Assembly: GCA_030057555.1 (NCBI GenBank)
Contig: JASGUU010000020.1
Coordinates: forward strand, 104,777 to 168,776
DNA: 64,000 bases
Direction of reading: 5' to 3'
DNA from: Bacillota bacterium
Lineage (GTDB): Bacteria > Bacillota > Clostridia > Saccharofermentanales > Fastidiosipilaceae
Of the stretch, positions 46,949 to 55,227 are shown piece after piece. Position 1 is the stretch's first letter; each line of letters starts with the position of its first letter. The notes beneath the pieces are model-generated. The model ran no database searches and was not told the DNA's origin. It saw only the letters and a program-made list of their open reading frames with translations. The translations under genes and the position numbers were made by a program.

Positions 46949-47728
46949 CTAGATGGACAGGCCGCCCGATACTTCGAGCACCTGGCCGGTAATATAGGAC
47001 GCATCGTCCGAAAGCAGGAAGCGTACCGCATGGGCGATGTCCCCGGGCTGTCCCAGACGGCCCAGCGCGATCCTGTCGATCACGGCCGCCCGCGCCTTCT
47101 CAGGCATGGCAGCGGTCATGTCGGTCTCGATGAAGCCCGGTGCCACGGCATTCACGGTGATGCCGCGCGAAGCAACCTCGCGGGCCAGCGAGCGCGTCAG
47201 GCCGATGAGGCCGGCCTTCGCCGCCGCATAGTTGGCCTGTCCGGCGTTGCCGTAGATGCCGACCACCGAGCTGATATTGACAATGCGGCCTGAGCGCTGC
47301 CGCATCATGATGGGCAGCAGGGCGCGGCAGAGCAGGAAGGGTCCGGTCAGGTCGACGGTCAGCACCTCCTCGAACTGCTCGCGGCTCATGCGCATGGCGA
47401 GGCCGTCACGGGTGATGCCGGCGTTGTTGACCAGACCGGCGAGGGGCAGACCCGATTCACGGACGGCTTTGGCGATTCTGTCGCCGGCATCGTCATCGGC
47501 GAGGTCACAATTCACCGCGATAAACTGCGTGTCGACGAAGCCCGCCTCCCGCGCCCTGGCCATGAGATCCGCCTGCCGCCGGGACTGGGCCTCGGGCGCG
47601 TCGCGGTGGGTCAGCAGAAGGTCGTAGCCGTGGGCGGCGAGGTCGCGGGCGATCGCGAGGCCAATGCCGCGGGAGGCGCCGGTGACAACTACGAGACCGG
47701 GGGTGTTACTGTTGTTTTCCGTGTTCAT
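46949..47728 (-). CDS. fabG: 3-oxoacyl-[ACP] reductase
   Basis: This 259-residue short-chain dehydrogenase has TGASRGIG at about 16-23, NNAGITRDGLAMRM, and the catalytic Ser-Tyr-Lys in NISSVVGIYGNAGQANYAAAKAG. The C-terminus YITGQVLEVSGGLSI is typical of FabG. It reduces 3-oxoacyl-ACP with NADPH. ATG 47728 is chosen with GGAG 9 nt upstream; a longer frame to 47809 enters fabH. Confidence 0.96.
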   Translation of the reverse strand: MNTENNSNTPGLVVVTGASRGIGLAIARDLAAHGYDLLLTHRDAPEAQSRRQADLMARAREAGFVDTQFIAVNCDLADDDAGDRIAKAVRESGLPLAGLVNNAGITRDGLAMRMSREQFEEVLTVDLTGPFLLCRALLPIMMRQRSGRIVNISSVVGIYGNAGQANYAAAKAGLIGLTRSLAREVASRGITVNAVAPGFIETDMTAAMPEKARAAVIDRIALGRLGQPGDIAHAVRFLLSDDASYITGQVLEVSGGLSI

Positions 47729-47783
47729 GCGCATATACTCCAGCGTATCCGTTACGTTTGATTTCTGTATAACCACTTTGTGA

Positions 47784-48800
47784 TCAAAGCGTAAAGAGTG
47801 CCGCTCCATAGGTCAGGCCGCCTCCAAATCCGCAGATCGCGATTGTATCGCCGCGCCGGACGCGGCCGCTGCGGCGGCACCTGTCCAGGGCCAGCGGAAT
47901 CGAGACGGAGCTGGTGTTGCCAATTGTATCGAGACCGGCATAGACGCGGTCGGAGGAGATGCCGAGGCGCTTTGCCGCGGCTTCGAGAATGCGGTCATTC
48001 GCCTGATGCGGGATAACATAGTCGAGATCCTCCATGCCGGCACCGCTTTTGGCGAGCACGGCCTGAACCGAGTCGGCCAGGACCGTGACGGCGAAGCGGA
48101 AGACCTCGCGGCCGGCCATCTGCAGCGTGGGCCGGGCAGCGGAGAAACGCAGCGGGAAACGCCCGCGGTCCGCCGCGGCAAAGGGACTCGTCGGCCGCTC
48201 GATGGAGGCGGTCAGAACCTCGCCTTTTTCGCCCTCGGCACCGAGTTCGACAGCGTGGATGCCACTCGTACCGTCACCGCGGCGGACGAGAACGGCGGCG
48301 GCGCCATCGCCGAAGAGGACGCAGGTTGAGCGGTCAGTGAAGTCGGTGATACTCGACAGCAGCTCCGCCGCCACGATGAGGACTGTGGAAATGGCAGGAT
48401 CCTGCAGATAGCGCGAGGCGAGGTCGAGGGCGTAGACGAAGCCGGAGCAGGCAACATTCAGGTCCAGGCAAAAGGCCCTCCGTGCACCGAGTTCCGCCTG
48501 TATGACACAGCTGACACTGGGTGTCACATAGTCCGGCGTCACCGTCGTCACCAGAATGACATCGATCTCTTCCGCCGTGCAGCAGGCATCGGCCAGCGCT
48601 GCCCGGGCCGCCTGGGCTCCCATGTACCAGACCGCTTCGCCCTCGGCGAGATGGCGGCTCCTGATCCCGGTGCGGGTCCGGATCCATTCGTCCGACGTGT
48701 CAACCAGCTGACGGAACTCGTCATTGCCCACCTCGAGCTGCGGCAGATAATGGCCCGTACCGTCAATTGAGAGTGGGCGGATGGGTTCTTTATTGATCAT
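47784..48800 (-). CDS. fabH: 3-oxoacyl-ACP synthase III
   Basis: This 338-residue protein has Cys118 in NVACSGFVYALD, His265 in IPHQANDRI and Asn295 in GNTSSVS, the FabH catalytic triad. It starts fatty-acid chains from acyl-CoA and malonyl-ACP. ATG 48800 follows GGGGAGG; an in-frame extension to 48872 runs through the promoter region and is rejected. It is the first gene of the minus-strand fab operon. Confidence 0.97.
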   Translation of the reverse strand: MINKEPIRPLSIDGTGHYLPQLEVGNDEFRQLVDTSDEWIRTRTGIRSRHLAEGEAVWYMGAQAARAALADACCTAEEIDVILVTTVTPDYVTPSVSCVIQAELGARRAFCLDLNVACSGFVYALDLASRYLQDPAISTVLIVAAELLSSITDFTDRSTCVLFGDGAAAVLVRRGDGTSGIHAVELGAEGEKGEVLTASIERPTSPFAAADRGRFPLRFSAARPTLQMAGREVFRFAVTVLADSVQAVLAKSGAGMEDLDYVIPHQANDRILEAAAKRLGISSDRVYAGLDTIGNTSSVSIPLALDRCRRSGRVRRGDTIAICGFGGGLTYGAALFTL

Positions 48801-48858
48801 CAGGAAAACCTCCCCGTTATTTGCGCCGCTGTCGTATACTGGATAAAATGCGGCAATT

Positions 48859-48875
48859 ACTTTGGTTATCAAACT
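48859..48875. promoter_or_regulatory. FabT-like operator between fabH and fabD
   Basis: ACTTTGGTTATCAAACT matches the known FabT site ANTTTGATTATCAAATT at all but two defined positions. It lies just downstream of the fabH promoter and also upstream of fabD, so both divergent units could be repressed together. Confidence 0.65.
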
Positions 48876-48888
48876 AATTTCTCGCAGA

Positions 48889-48918
48889 AGTCTACGTATT
48901 CAAACGCGGACTTGTCAA
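48889..48918 (-). promoter_or_regulatory. Promoter of the fabH operon
   Basis: Minus strand TTGACA (48918-48913), 18-bp spacer, TAGACT (48894-48889). The FabT-like operator falls at about +7 to +23. Confidence 0.6.
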
Positions 48919-48941
48919 GCAAGGGAAGGATCCTGACACGA

Positions 48942-49874
48942 ATGACTGCTTATCTTTATGCCGGCCAGGGAGCCCAGTATCCCGGCATGGGTCGCGATCT
49001 GGCCGCCGCTTCGCCCGCCGCGGCTGCTGTCTTTGGCCGCGCCGCCGACACGCTCGGCTATGATGTGCTGGAGCTGGATGCGGACGATCTCCGGCGGACG
49101 GACCGGGCACAGACCGCGACCTTCGTCCACAGCCTCGCCGCTGATGCTGCCCTCCGCGCCCTCTGCCCTGCTCCGGAAAACCTGGCCTATGCCGGCTTCT
49201 CGCTCGGCGAATGGAGCGCCCTCACGGCCGCGGGCATCCTGGACTTTACGTCAGCCCTGCGGCTGCTGCAGCTGCGCGCCGAATTCATGGATGCGGCCTG
49301 TCAGGACAGCGCCGGTGCCATGGTCGCCGTCCTCGGACTCGAAGACGAGATGATTCTCGCCGAGCTCTGCGACGAACGCTGGGTCGACACGGTCTTTCCG
49401 GCCAACTTCAACGCTCCGGGGCAGCTCGTCATCTCGGGACACGAGACCGAGGTTCTCGCCGCCGCCGAAGTCCTCCAGAGCCGCGGTGCGCGCCGCACGG
49501 TCCGTCTCGATGTCGCCGGCGCCTTCCATTCGCCGCTGATGGCGGGTGCGGCCGAACGGCTGCGAGAGGCGGCAGCCGGACTCGAGCCGCAGGCCGGCAG
49601 GGGCCTCGTGATGAGCTCGGTCTACGGCGAGCCGCTCGACGGCCGCGACAGCCTGCCGGACTATCTCGCCCGCCAGATGACGAGCCCGGTGCGCTGGTCG
49701 ACGGCGGTGAGGAATCTCGAGAGGCGCGGCGTTGATACCTGGATCGAGCTGGGTCCGGGTACCGTTCTGTCCGGGCTCGTCAGGCGCCAGTTCCGGCGGC
49801 ATCGGATCCTCCATGTCGATGATGCCGCGAGCCTCGAGCAGACGGTTGAAGCGCTGAATGTAACCGGATTGTAG
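48942..49874 (+). CDS. fabD: Malonyl-CoA:ACP transacylase
   Basis: This 310-residue protein has GQGAQYPGMG near the start, the nucleophile Ser87 in GFSLGEWSAL and catalytic His196 in GAFHSPLM. The usual GHSLGE motif is GFSLGE here: the His before the catalytic Ser is Phe, a variation also known among Firmicutes. It loads malonyl units onto ACP. ATG 48942 with GGAAGGA 11 nt upstream. It is divergent from fabH with the shared operator between. The ACP gene itself is not in the window. Confidence 0.95.
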   Translation: MTAYLYAGQGAQYPGMGRDLAAASPAAAAVFGRAADTLGYDVLELDADDLRRTDRAQTATFVHSLAADAALRALCPAPENLAYAGFSLGEWSALTAAGILDFTSALRLLQLRAEFMDAACQDSAGAMVAVLGLEDEMILAELCDERWVDTVFPANFNAPGQLVISGHETEVLAAAEVLQSRGARRTVRLDVAGAFHSPLMAGAAERLREAAAGLEPQAGRGLVMSSVYGEPLDGRDSLPDYLARQMTSPVRWSTAVRNLERRGVDTWIELGPGTVLSGLVRRQFRRHRILHVDDAASLEQTVEALNVTGL

Positions 49875-49949
49875 GAACTTTGCCACCGACTCGTAAAGAA
49901 GTCGTCATCCGCCAACTTTTCGGCCTCGTATCATAAAGGAGAAATATCA

Positions 49950-50009
49950 GTGAAACCCGTTGCGCAGGGACGTGGGCGGAACCATGTGCCCTGCTTTGCA
50001 TACAGCTGA
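49950..50009 (+). CDS. Putative 19-residue leader peptide or small protein
   Basis: GTG at 49950 with AAAGGAG 9 nt upstream and a TGA at 50007-50009 encodes MKPVAQGRGRNHVPCFAYS. The ribosome site is excellent, better than that of many genes here. The peptide ends just before the ribosome site of the next gene, as expected for a leader or coupling peptide. Not supported by family similarity. Confidence 0.35.
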   Translation: MKPVAQGRGRNHVPCFAYS

Positions 50010-50032
50010 AATGCATGGAGGAGCAGATACCG

Positions 50033-51736
50033 ATGGTCCCAACCCCGCTTATTTCGGCTCAGCTGGCCGAGATCGCCGTGCCCTCTTTTTTCCTGCCGCT
50101 GCTGCTCGTACTGACGCTTCTGGTCGGTCTGGCCGGCCTGTATTTCTGGACGGCGCGCCGCCGCCGCGCCGCTGCCATCACCTCGCGCTACCGCCTCATC
50201 CACGGACGCATCATGGAGCTCGACGGCTTCTCGATGACCAACGCCGAGCGCATCGCGGATATCCTCAGCGACAGCGGCGACCGTCTGCTGGGCGAGAGCT
50301 TCGCGCAGATGCGTGACGACGGCGCCGTGCTGATGCAGGGTCGCTGGCTGCCGGAGACCAGCCGCTATTTCCTCCCGGCTGTGGTGCTCGAAGGCGCCGA
50401 CTATCGTCTGCTCGGCAACGAGGCCGCCCAGAGCGTCGGCATCGTCGGCATGCTCGCGAGCCTCGCCCTGACGCTCTATCTCGCCCTCGACCCCGGCGCC
50501 GCAAGCGTCTCCGTCTACTGGCCGCTGCTGCTCCTGCCGGCCGTCATCGGCATCGCGTTTGCCCTGCTGCTCACGTCCCAGGCCACCGGCAGCCGCCGCG
50601 AGATCGAGCATCATCTGGGCCGTCTCGCCGAGGCGGTCGAGCGCCGTCTGCCAATCTATTCGGAGCGCGCCGGCGCCGTGCGCCTGGTCGACGAGTTCGC
50701 GCGCTACGACCGTGACATGGCCGCTGCCGTGCGGCGCCTGCAGGGCTCGATTGACGGTCTGGTCCATGAGGATCTCGCCCGCGCCGTGGCCGCCAGCATC
50801 GAGCGCACGATGACGGAGCAGATAGCGCCGCCCCTCGTCGAGGCCTGCGACACGCTGGGCCGGCTGGCTGATGAGCTGACGCGGCGCCAGGAGGCGGGGA
50901 TGCAGGAACTCGCCGACCATTTCGCGGCGCGTCTCGGCGCTGCGCTCAGCGAACATCTCGGACCGCTCTTCGAACTCATAGGCTCCTATGCCGATTCCAT
51001 CCGCGAAGCCCGGCAGCAGGCCGATCTGACCGCCGCCGCGATCTCCGGCTGGCTGGAGCAGGCTGAAGCGCTGAGTCAGGCCACCGGCGAGCGCCTCCAG
51101 CGCCTCCATGAGGCCAATGAAGCCTGGCAAAGCTCAGCCGCCGCTGCCCGTGACGACTGGGCCGCTGCAACGGCCGCAGATCTCGCCCGCTGGCAGGAGC
51201 GTCTCGAGGCGATTTCCAGCCATCTCAGTGAGCAGCGTGCTTTCCTGAATGAACAGCTCGAGCGCCTCGCCGGCACCTCGGAGCGTCTCGCCGATCTGCA
51301 GGCCGGCAACGAGGCCGGCCTCGCCGCCAATCTCGCCGCGCTGAGCACCTCGCTCGGCCGCTTCACCGCCGAGAACAATGCCGTCATCACCAGCCTCGGC
51401 GCGGCCAACGAAGAGATTGGCGCCATGGTTGAGACCACCCGCAGCGAGGGAACCAGGATGCTCTCCGAGTACCGCCGGCTCTCGCAGGATATCGGCACGT
51501 CGGCCACCGGGCTCGAGCGCAGCGCGACGGATCTGACCGCGAATCTCGCACGCCTGAACCATGAACTCGGTCAGGCGGTAGCGCTCTTTGCCGATCGTCT
51601 GCAGCAGGGAGTCAACGATACCATCCGCGAATTTGACGGCGGCCTCGCCGAGCTCTCGCTGCGTCTCGCCCATACCACCGCGGAAGTCAACGAGACCATT
51701 GACCGCATGCAGCGTGATCTCGAGAGCCGCGGCTGA
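50033..51736 (+). CDS. ExbB/TolQ/ZorA-topology membrane protein with long coiled-coil tail
   Basis: This 567-residue protein starts at ATG 50033, with GGAGGAG 8 nt upstream (an ATG at 50015 lacks spacing). There is a membrane segment at about residues 18-40 (PSFFLPLLLVLTLLVGLAGLYF), then a cytoplasmic loop of about 95 residues. Two close membrane segments follow at about 132-152 and 161-181. The last 380 residues are almost uninterrupted predicted coiled coil rich in Ala, Glu, Leu, Arg and Ser. One-loop-two membrane segments followed by a tail is the MotA/TolQ/ExbB/ZorA plan. I cannot see definite conserved residues of the proton channel, so the relation is by topology. It is followed 14 bp later by an unknown soluble protein gene. 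Confidence 0.75.
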   Translation: MVPTPLISAQLAEIAVPSFFLPLLLVLTLLVGLAGLYFWTARRRRAAAITSRYRLIHGRIMELDGFSMTNAERIADILSDSGDRLLGESFAQMRDDGAVLMQGRWLPETSRYFLPAVVLEGADYRLLGNEAAQSVGIVGMLASLALTLYLALDPGAASVSVYWPLLLLPAVIGIAFALLLTSQATGSRREIEHHLGRLAEAVERRLPIYSERAGAVRLVDEFARYDRDMAAAVRRLQGSIDGLVHEDLARAVAASIERTMTEQIAPPLVEACDTLGRLADELTRRQEAGMQELADHFAARLGAALSEHLGPLFELIGSYADSIREARQQADLTAAAISGWLEQAEALSQATGERLQRLHEANEAWQSSAAAARDDWAAATAADLARWQERLEAISSHLSEQRAFLNEQLERLAGTSERLADLQAGNEAGLAANLAALSTSLGRFTAENNAVITSLGAANEEIGAMVETTRSEGTRMLSEYRRLSQDIGTSATGLERSATDLTANLARLNHELGQAVALFADRLQQGVNDTIREFDGGLAELSLRLAHTTAEVNETIDRMQRDLESRG

Positions 51737-51750
51737 GGCGGCGCCGGACC

Positions 51751-53172
51751 ATGCTCGACGCAGCCCGCCTGATCCCCATCGAGGAAGCGCTCTACGAGTC
51801 GCGCTTCCTGCAGACGCTTGAGCGCCTGCGCGCGCAGCTGCCGCTGCCGTCCGAGCGCTATGCCCTGCCCCGCACCGGCGATCAGGCCCTCATTCTGCTG
51901 AGGCACCTGCGGGACCTCGAGGGCCGGGACTGGGAGCTCTATGCCCGCCGCCTCCCGCGCCCTGCTCTGCGCGCCCTGCCGCTCGCCTACACCCGTACGG
52001 TGGAACGGCGGCTGCTGGGGCGCCTCGATGAGCTTTGCCGCCTGCATGCCTCCTGGACACTCTACGAGAATGCCTGGGTCTGTCTGCAGATGAACTACCC
52101 CTGCCGGCCGCTCCAGAAGGCCCTTCTCGGTCTGCACGAGCAGCTGCACAGGCGCGGCGACCGGCGTCCCCCCTATCTGCTGCGTGTTCTGGCCGACGAG
52201 GTTCCGCTGGACGGCAATGACACGGACTTTCTCGCCGGAGCCGTCCGCCTGCTGCAGAGCGAGGTTGACCCGACGCAGCGCATCTCGGCCTTTATCGACG
52301 GCAGTCCGCGGGCCGAGGCCGATGAGGCCGCGACCGACAGCGGACGCATCGAGCGCTTCTGTGATGAGTTCGCGATTGTCCTCGACAGTCCCTTTGGCGC
52401 CGCCATGCTGGCCGACTATCTCGACAGGCTGCCGCCGCTGGCCACGCTGCACCTGATGCCGCTCGTTACTCCCCTGCTGCCGCGCATTGACGCCGGCGCA
52501 CTCGCCCGCCACGCCCATCGCGCCCTGCACGACGAATCGCTCTCCGCAGCCGCGCGGCGCGGCCTGCTGGAGCCCCTGCTGCCGCTGCTCGATGACGAGC
52601 GGCGACTGGCGGAGCTGGAGGCGGCGCTGGGCGAAGAGACGAGCGGGCAGCTGACGCGCTGGCGCCTGCTCACCGAACTGCAGGAACACTGCGCGGGACA
52701 TCCGGTGAAGGAGCGCTTCTACCTCGACTTTATCTCGCGCATGGAAGATGTCGCGGTTCTCGACAGCCACACGATCGCTCTGCGTTTCCGCGACTTCACG
52801 GTGATCGACAATCTCAACGAGCCGGACTTCGCCTATTATTACCCCGATACCATGCTAGTCGGCATACTGGAACGCGGCGGCAACGTGCCCCTGCCCGGAC
52901 AGGCCAGCATACCCTACCGCCGCCTCACCAATCCCGAGGAAATGCAGCGAGTCCACGGCGTCATTCAGCTGGGCTTCGTCGGCAGCCGCCTCAGTGACAG
53001 CCGCCGCTTCATGGAGCTCAAGCTTGACATGCAGCCACGGCGTGCGCGCTCTCCCTTTGGCCGCTGGCTCGGCGGAGTTGAACCGCCGCCCGGCGTTGTA
53101 CCCCAGGAAAGTGACAACCGCGAGACGCGCCGTTTCGACAATCGCAGTCTGCGCCGCCGGCGGCCCCGTTAA
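51751..53172 (+). CDS. Unknown soluble partner of the coiled-coil membrane protein
   Basis: This 473-residue protein is mostly alpha-helical and Leu/Arg/Asp-rich, without membrane segments or a signal peptide. From about residue 315 there is a distinct, more conserved-looking part: HPVKERFYLDFISRMEDVAVLD, then RFRDFTVIDNLNEPDFAYYYPDT and a late RLTNPEEMQRVHGVIQLGF. The tail is basic (DNRSLRRRRPR), which may bind nucleic acid or membrane. I do not recognise a family; the helical first half could be HEAT-like. The start is close to the previous stop (14 bp), so the pair is one unit. The 3-prime end overlaps the converging gene by 4 bp. Confidence 0.75.
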   Translation: MLDAARLIPIEEALYESRFLQTLERLRAQLPLPSERYALPRTGDQALILLRHLRDLEGRDWELYARRLPRPALRALPLAYTRTVERRLLGRLDELCRLHASWTLYENAWVCLQMNYPCRPLQKALLGLHEQLHRRGDRRPPYLLRVLADEVPLDGNDTDFLAGAVRLLQSEVDPTQRISAFIDGSPRAEADEAATDSGRIERFCDEFAIVLDSPFGAAMLADYLDRLPPLATLHLMPLVTPLLPRIDAGALARHAHRALHDESLSAAARRGLLEPLLPLLDDERRLAELEAALGEETSGQLTRWRLLTELQEHCAGHPVKERFYLDFISRMEDVAVLDSHTIALRFRDFTVIDNLNEPDFAYYYPDTMLVGILERGGNVPLPGQASIPYRRLTNPEEMQRVHGVIQLGFVGSRLSDSRRFMELKLDMQPRRARSPFGRWLGGVEPPPGVVPQESDNRETRRFDNRSLRRRRPR

Positions 53173-53996
53173 GGCGCGTCGAAGAGTCTGGGCTCCCGGC
53201 GCAGTCGCTCCAGACTGTACGTAAACAGATCCACGGCATCCAGCACCAGACAGTCGGCGGCGAGCAGCCTGCCGCGGCGCATCAGGCCGCGCTCGAGGAG
53301 GCCTGCCTCCAGCTTCCAGTACTGGTTCGAGGGGTGGCCGCTGTGGAAGCGCAGCGGCACCTGCCGTTCGCGGCCATCGCTGTAGCGGATCGTGATGTCG
53401 ACGGGATCGTCGGTCAGGCGGTCGCTGATGGCCGCCACTTCCTCGATCGCGTGCAGGGTCGTCATGGAGGTGAGATCGCAGCCCAGCATCAGGATCCGGG
53501 CGTTGATCTCCGGCAGGCGGCCCCAGGGAGAGCGCGGAGCGCAGGGCGTGCCGCCGTGCTCGTCGCCCGCGAGGTAGAGGTCGGCCCAGGGACCAAAGCC
53601 GCTGAGCGAGTGGGTCGGATGGGCGGAGCGGTAGACACCGGGACGGCGGCGGAAGGCTTCGGGCAGGTAGCCGACGCACGACGCGGTCTCGAGCTGATCG
53701 AAGAAGGGATGGTCGGCGTTTACGGTCTCCCAGCTGAGAGCGGGCAGCAGCAGCAGGCCGTCGGCGAAGTATGCGCACAGGGCATCGAGAAAACCCTCGC
53801 CGCCGCCGGGGTAGCCGCCCAGCGAGCGGAAGCTCGTGTGCAGCAGCAGATTGGAACCCGGATGGATGCCGAGAGCTTCGAGATCGCGCAGCAGGCGCCT
53901 GGGCAGCTCTGGATCCGGGTTATGCCCTCGCGGTGTAGTCATTCCTGTACTGGCATGGGGATCTGTCATTGGGGTCACTGGTCCTTCCGCTCTCAT
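53169..53996 (-). CDS. Aminoglycoside N(3)-acetyltransferase-like protein
   Basis: This 275-residue protein is of the AAC(3)/Antibiotic_NAT family: SNLLLHTSFRSLGGYPGGGEGFLDAL at the start, RSAHPTHSLSGFGPWADLYL and PWGRLPEINARILMLGCDLTSMTTLHAIEE with the catalytic region (His/Glu). These enzymes acetylate the 3-amino group of deoxystreptamine, but chromosomal members often have unknown substrates, so resistance is not implied. The start could be ATG 53996 or ATG 53969. It is transcribed alone and converges with the two-gene system. Confidence 0.87.
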   Translation of the reverse strand: MRAEGPVTPMTDPHASTGMTTPRGHNPDPELPRRLLRDLEALGIHPGSNLLLHTSFRSLGGYPGGGEGFLDALCAYFADGLLLLPALSWETVNADHPFFDQLETASCVGYLPEAFRRRPGVYRSAHPTHSLSGFGPWADLYLAGDEHGGTPCAPRSPWGRLPEINARILMLGCDLTSMTTLHAIEEVAAISDRLTDDPVDITIRYSDGRERQVPLRFHSGHPSNQYWKLEAGLLERGLMRRGRLLAADCLVLDAVDLFTYSLERLRREPRLFDAP

Positions 53997-54353
53997 TTCT
54001 GTTGGTTTCAGTCGCGAGCCATCACTCGCGTGATCCTATCATGTGTGAGGCGCCACTGGCGAGTGGACTGACTTCAGATTCCTGCCCCGATTCCTGGGCA
54101 CCAGCGGCTTTTTTGTCCATCCCTGGCCAAATTTCCGTTCCTGCCCCGATTCCCGTCACTTCTTCCCTGTCCGGCCTGGCCAGATGCAGAACATCACTCT
54201 TTCACGCTTGAAAATCAGGCGCATTCTGTTATCTTTGCCGTACACGCTCGCACGGGGTGACCCGTCGGTTTTCTGCGCTCTCGTGCCAAACCGGCCGGCG
54301 CCCGACGACCTGTCCGCTGGCGGCGTGATATGAGATCAAAGCGAGGACGGGCC
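53997..54353. other. Intergenic region upstream of speD with dispersed repeat
   Basis: About 350 bp without a gene. It carries two units of the ~60-bp repeat (54073-54160) and must include the promoter of the polyamine operon. I find only a weak one (TTGAAA-N15-TTATCT). Confidence 0.6.
54073..54160. repeat. ~60-bp intergenic repeat, two units
   Basis: Same family as at 39921-40110: CCTGCCCCGATTCC at 54081-54094 and 54140-54153 (period 59), GGGCACCAGCG, a T tract and GTCCATCCCTGGCCAAATTTCC. The right hairpin arm is lost in the second unit. Confidence 0.75.
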
Positions 54354-55214
54354 GTGGACAAAAAGCTCACTCTGTATGGGTTCAACAATCTGACGAAGAC
54401 GCTGAGCTTCAACATCTACGACATCTGCTATGCCAGCAGCGAACGCGAACGACTCGACTACATCGCCTATATCGACGAGCAGTACAACACCGAGCGCCTG
54501 ACCGGCATCCTGCTCGGCGTCACCGAGCGCATCGGCGCCACTGTCCTCAACATATCGAAGCAGGACTATGAACCACAGGGCGCCTCCGTCAACATCCTCA
54601 TCGCCGAGCAGCATGTGGCTTCCGAGAGCATCGACGCCTCCTGCAATCAGGGGAACTTCCCCGGCGCCGCCGACATTCACCCCTGCCATCCCGATACGGC
54701 CGGCAGCGTCCCGATCGCCTCTCCGATGCGCGACACCATCCACGCCCATCTCGACAAGAGCCACCTCACCGTCCACACCTTCCCCGAACAGCATCCGGAG
54801 AATGCGATCTCGACCTTCCGTGTCGACATCGATGTGGCCACCTGCGGCACGGTCTCGCCCGTCAATACCCTCGACTATCTCATCTCGAGCTTCGACAGCG
54901 ACATCATCACCATCGACTATCGCGTGCGCGGCTTCACCCGCGACATTACCGGCCAGAAACACTTCCACGACCATCAGATCACCAGCATTCAGGACTTTAT
55001 CGACAGCCGCACGCTGAAACGCTACGACGCCGTCGATATCAACGTCTATCAGGCAAACCTCTATCACACCCGCATGCTGCTGAAGGAAATCGACCTCCAG
55101 AACTACCTCTTCAATCAGGATGTCTACGAACTGCCGCCGCGCCAGCGCCTCGAGATCACCAGCAGCCTCCGCCGCGAGATGATTGAGATCTTCAGCGGCA
55201 CCAACATCTACTGA
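54354..55214 (+). CDS. speD: S-adenosylmethionine decarboxylase, Escherichia coli-type (class 1A) proenzyme
   Basis: This 286-residue protein starts at GTG 54354 by similarity to E. coli SpeD (KKLTLYGFNNLTKTLSFNIYDICYA). An ATG at 54330 would give a longer N-terminus. The self-cleavage motif is LDKSHLTVHTFPE, so Ser136 gives the pyruvoyl group. The region before it has an insertion of about 24 residues compared with E. coli. The product, decarboxylated AdoMet, is the aminopropyl donor for SpeE encoded further down the operon. Confidence 0.95.
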   Translation: MDKKLTLYGFNNLTKTLSFNIYDICYASSERERLDYIAYIDEQYNTERLTGILLGVTERIGATVLNISKQDYEPQGASVNILIAEQHVASESIDASCNQGNFPGAADIHPCHPDTAGSVPIASPMRDTIHAHLDKSHLTVHTFPEQHPENAISTFRVDIDVATCGTVSPVNTLDYLISSFDSDIITIDYRVRGFTRDITGQKHFHDHQITSIQDFIDSRTLKRYDAVDINVYQANLYHTRMLLKEIDLQNYLFNQDVYELPPRQRLEITSSLRREMIEIFSGTNIY

Positions 55215-55227
55215 CAGAGGCGCCCTG

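Noticed and set aside
53169..53996. Antibiotic resistance call for the AAC(3)-like gene
   Set aside because: Family membership alone does not show aminoglycoside resistance; there is no mobile context at this place.
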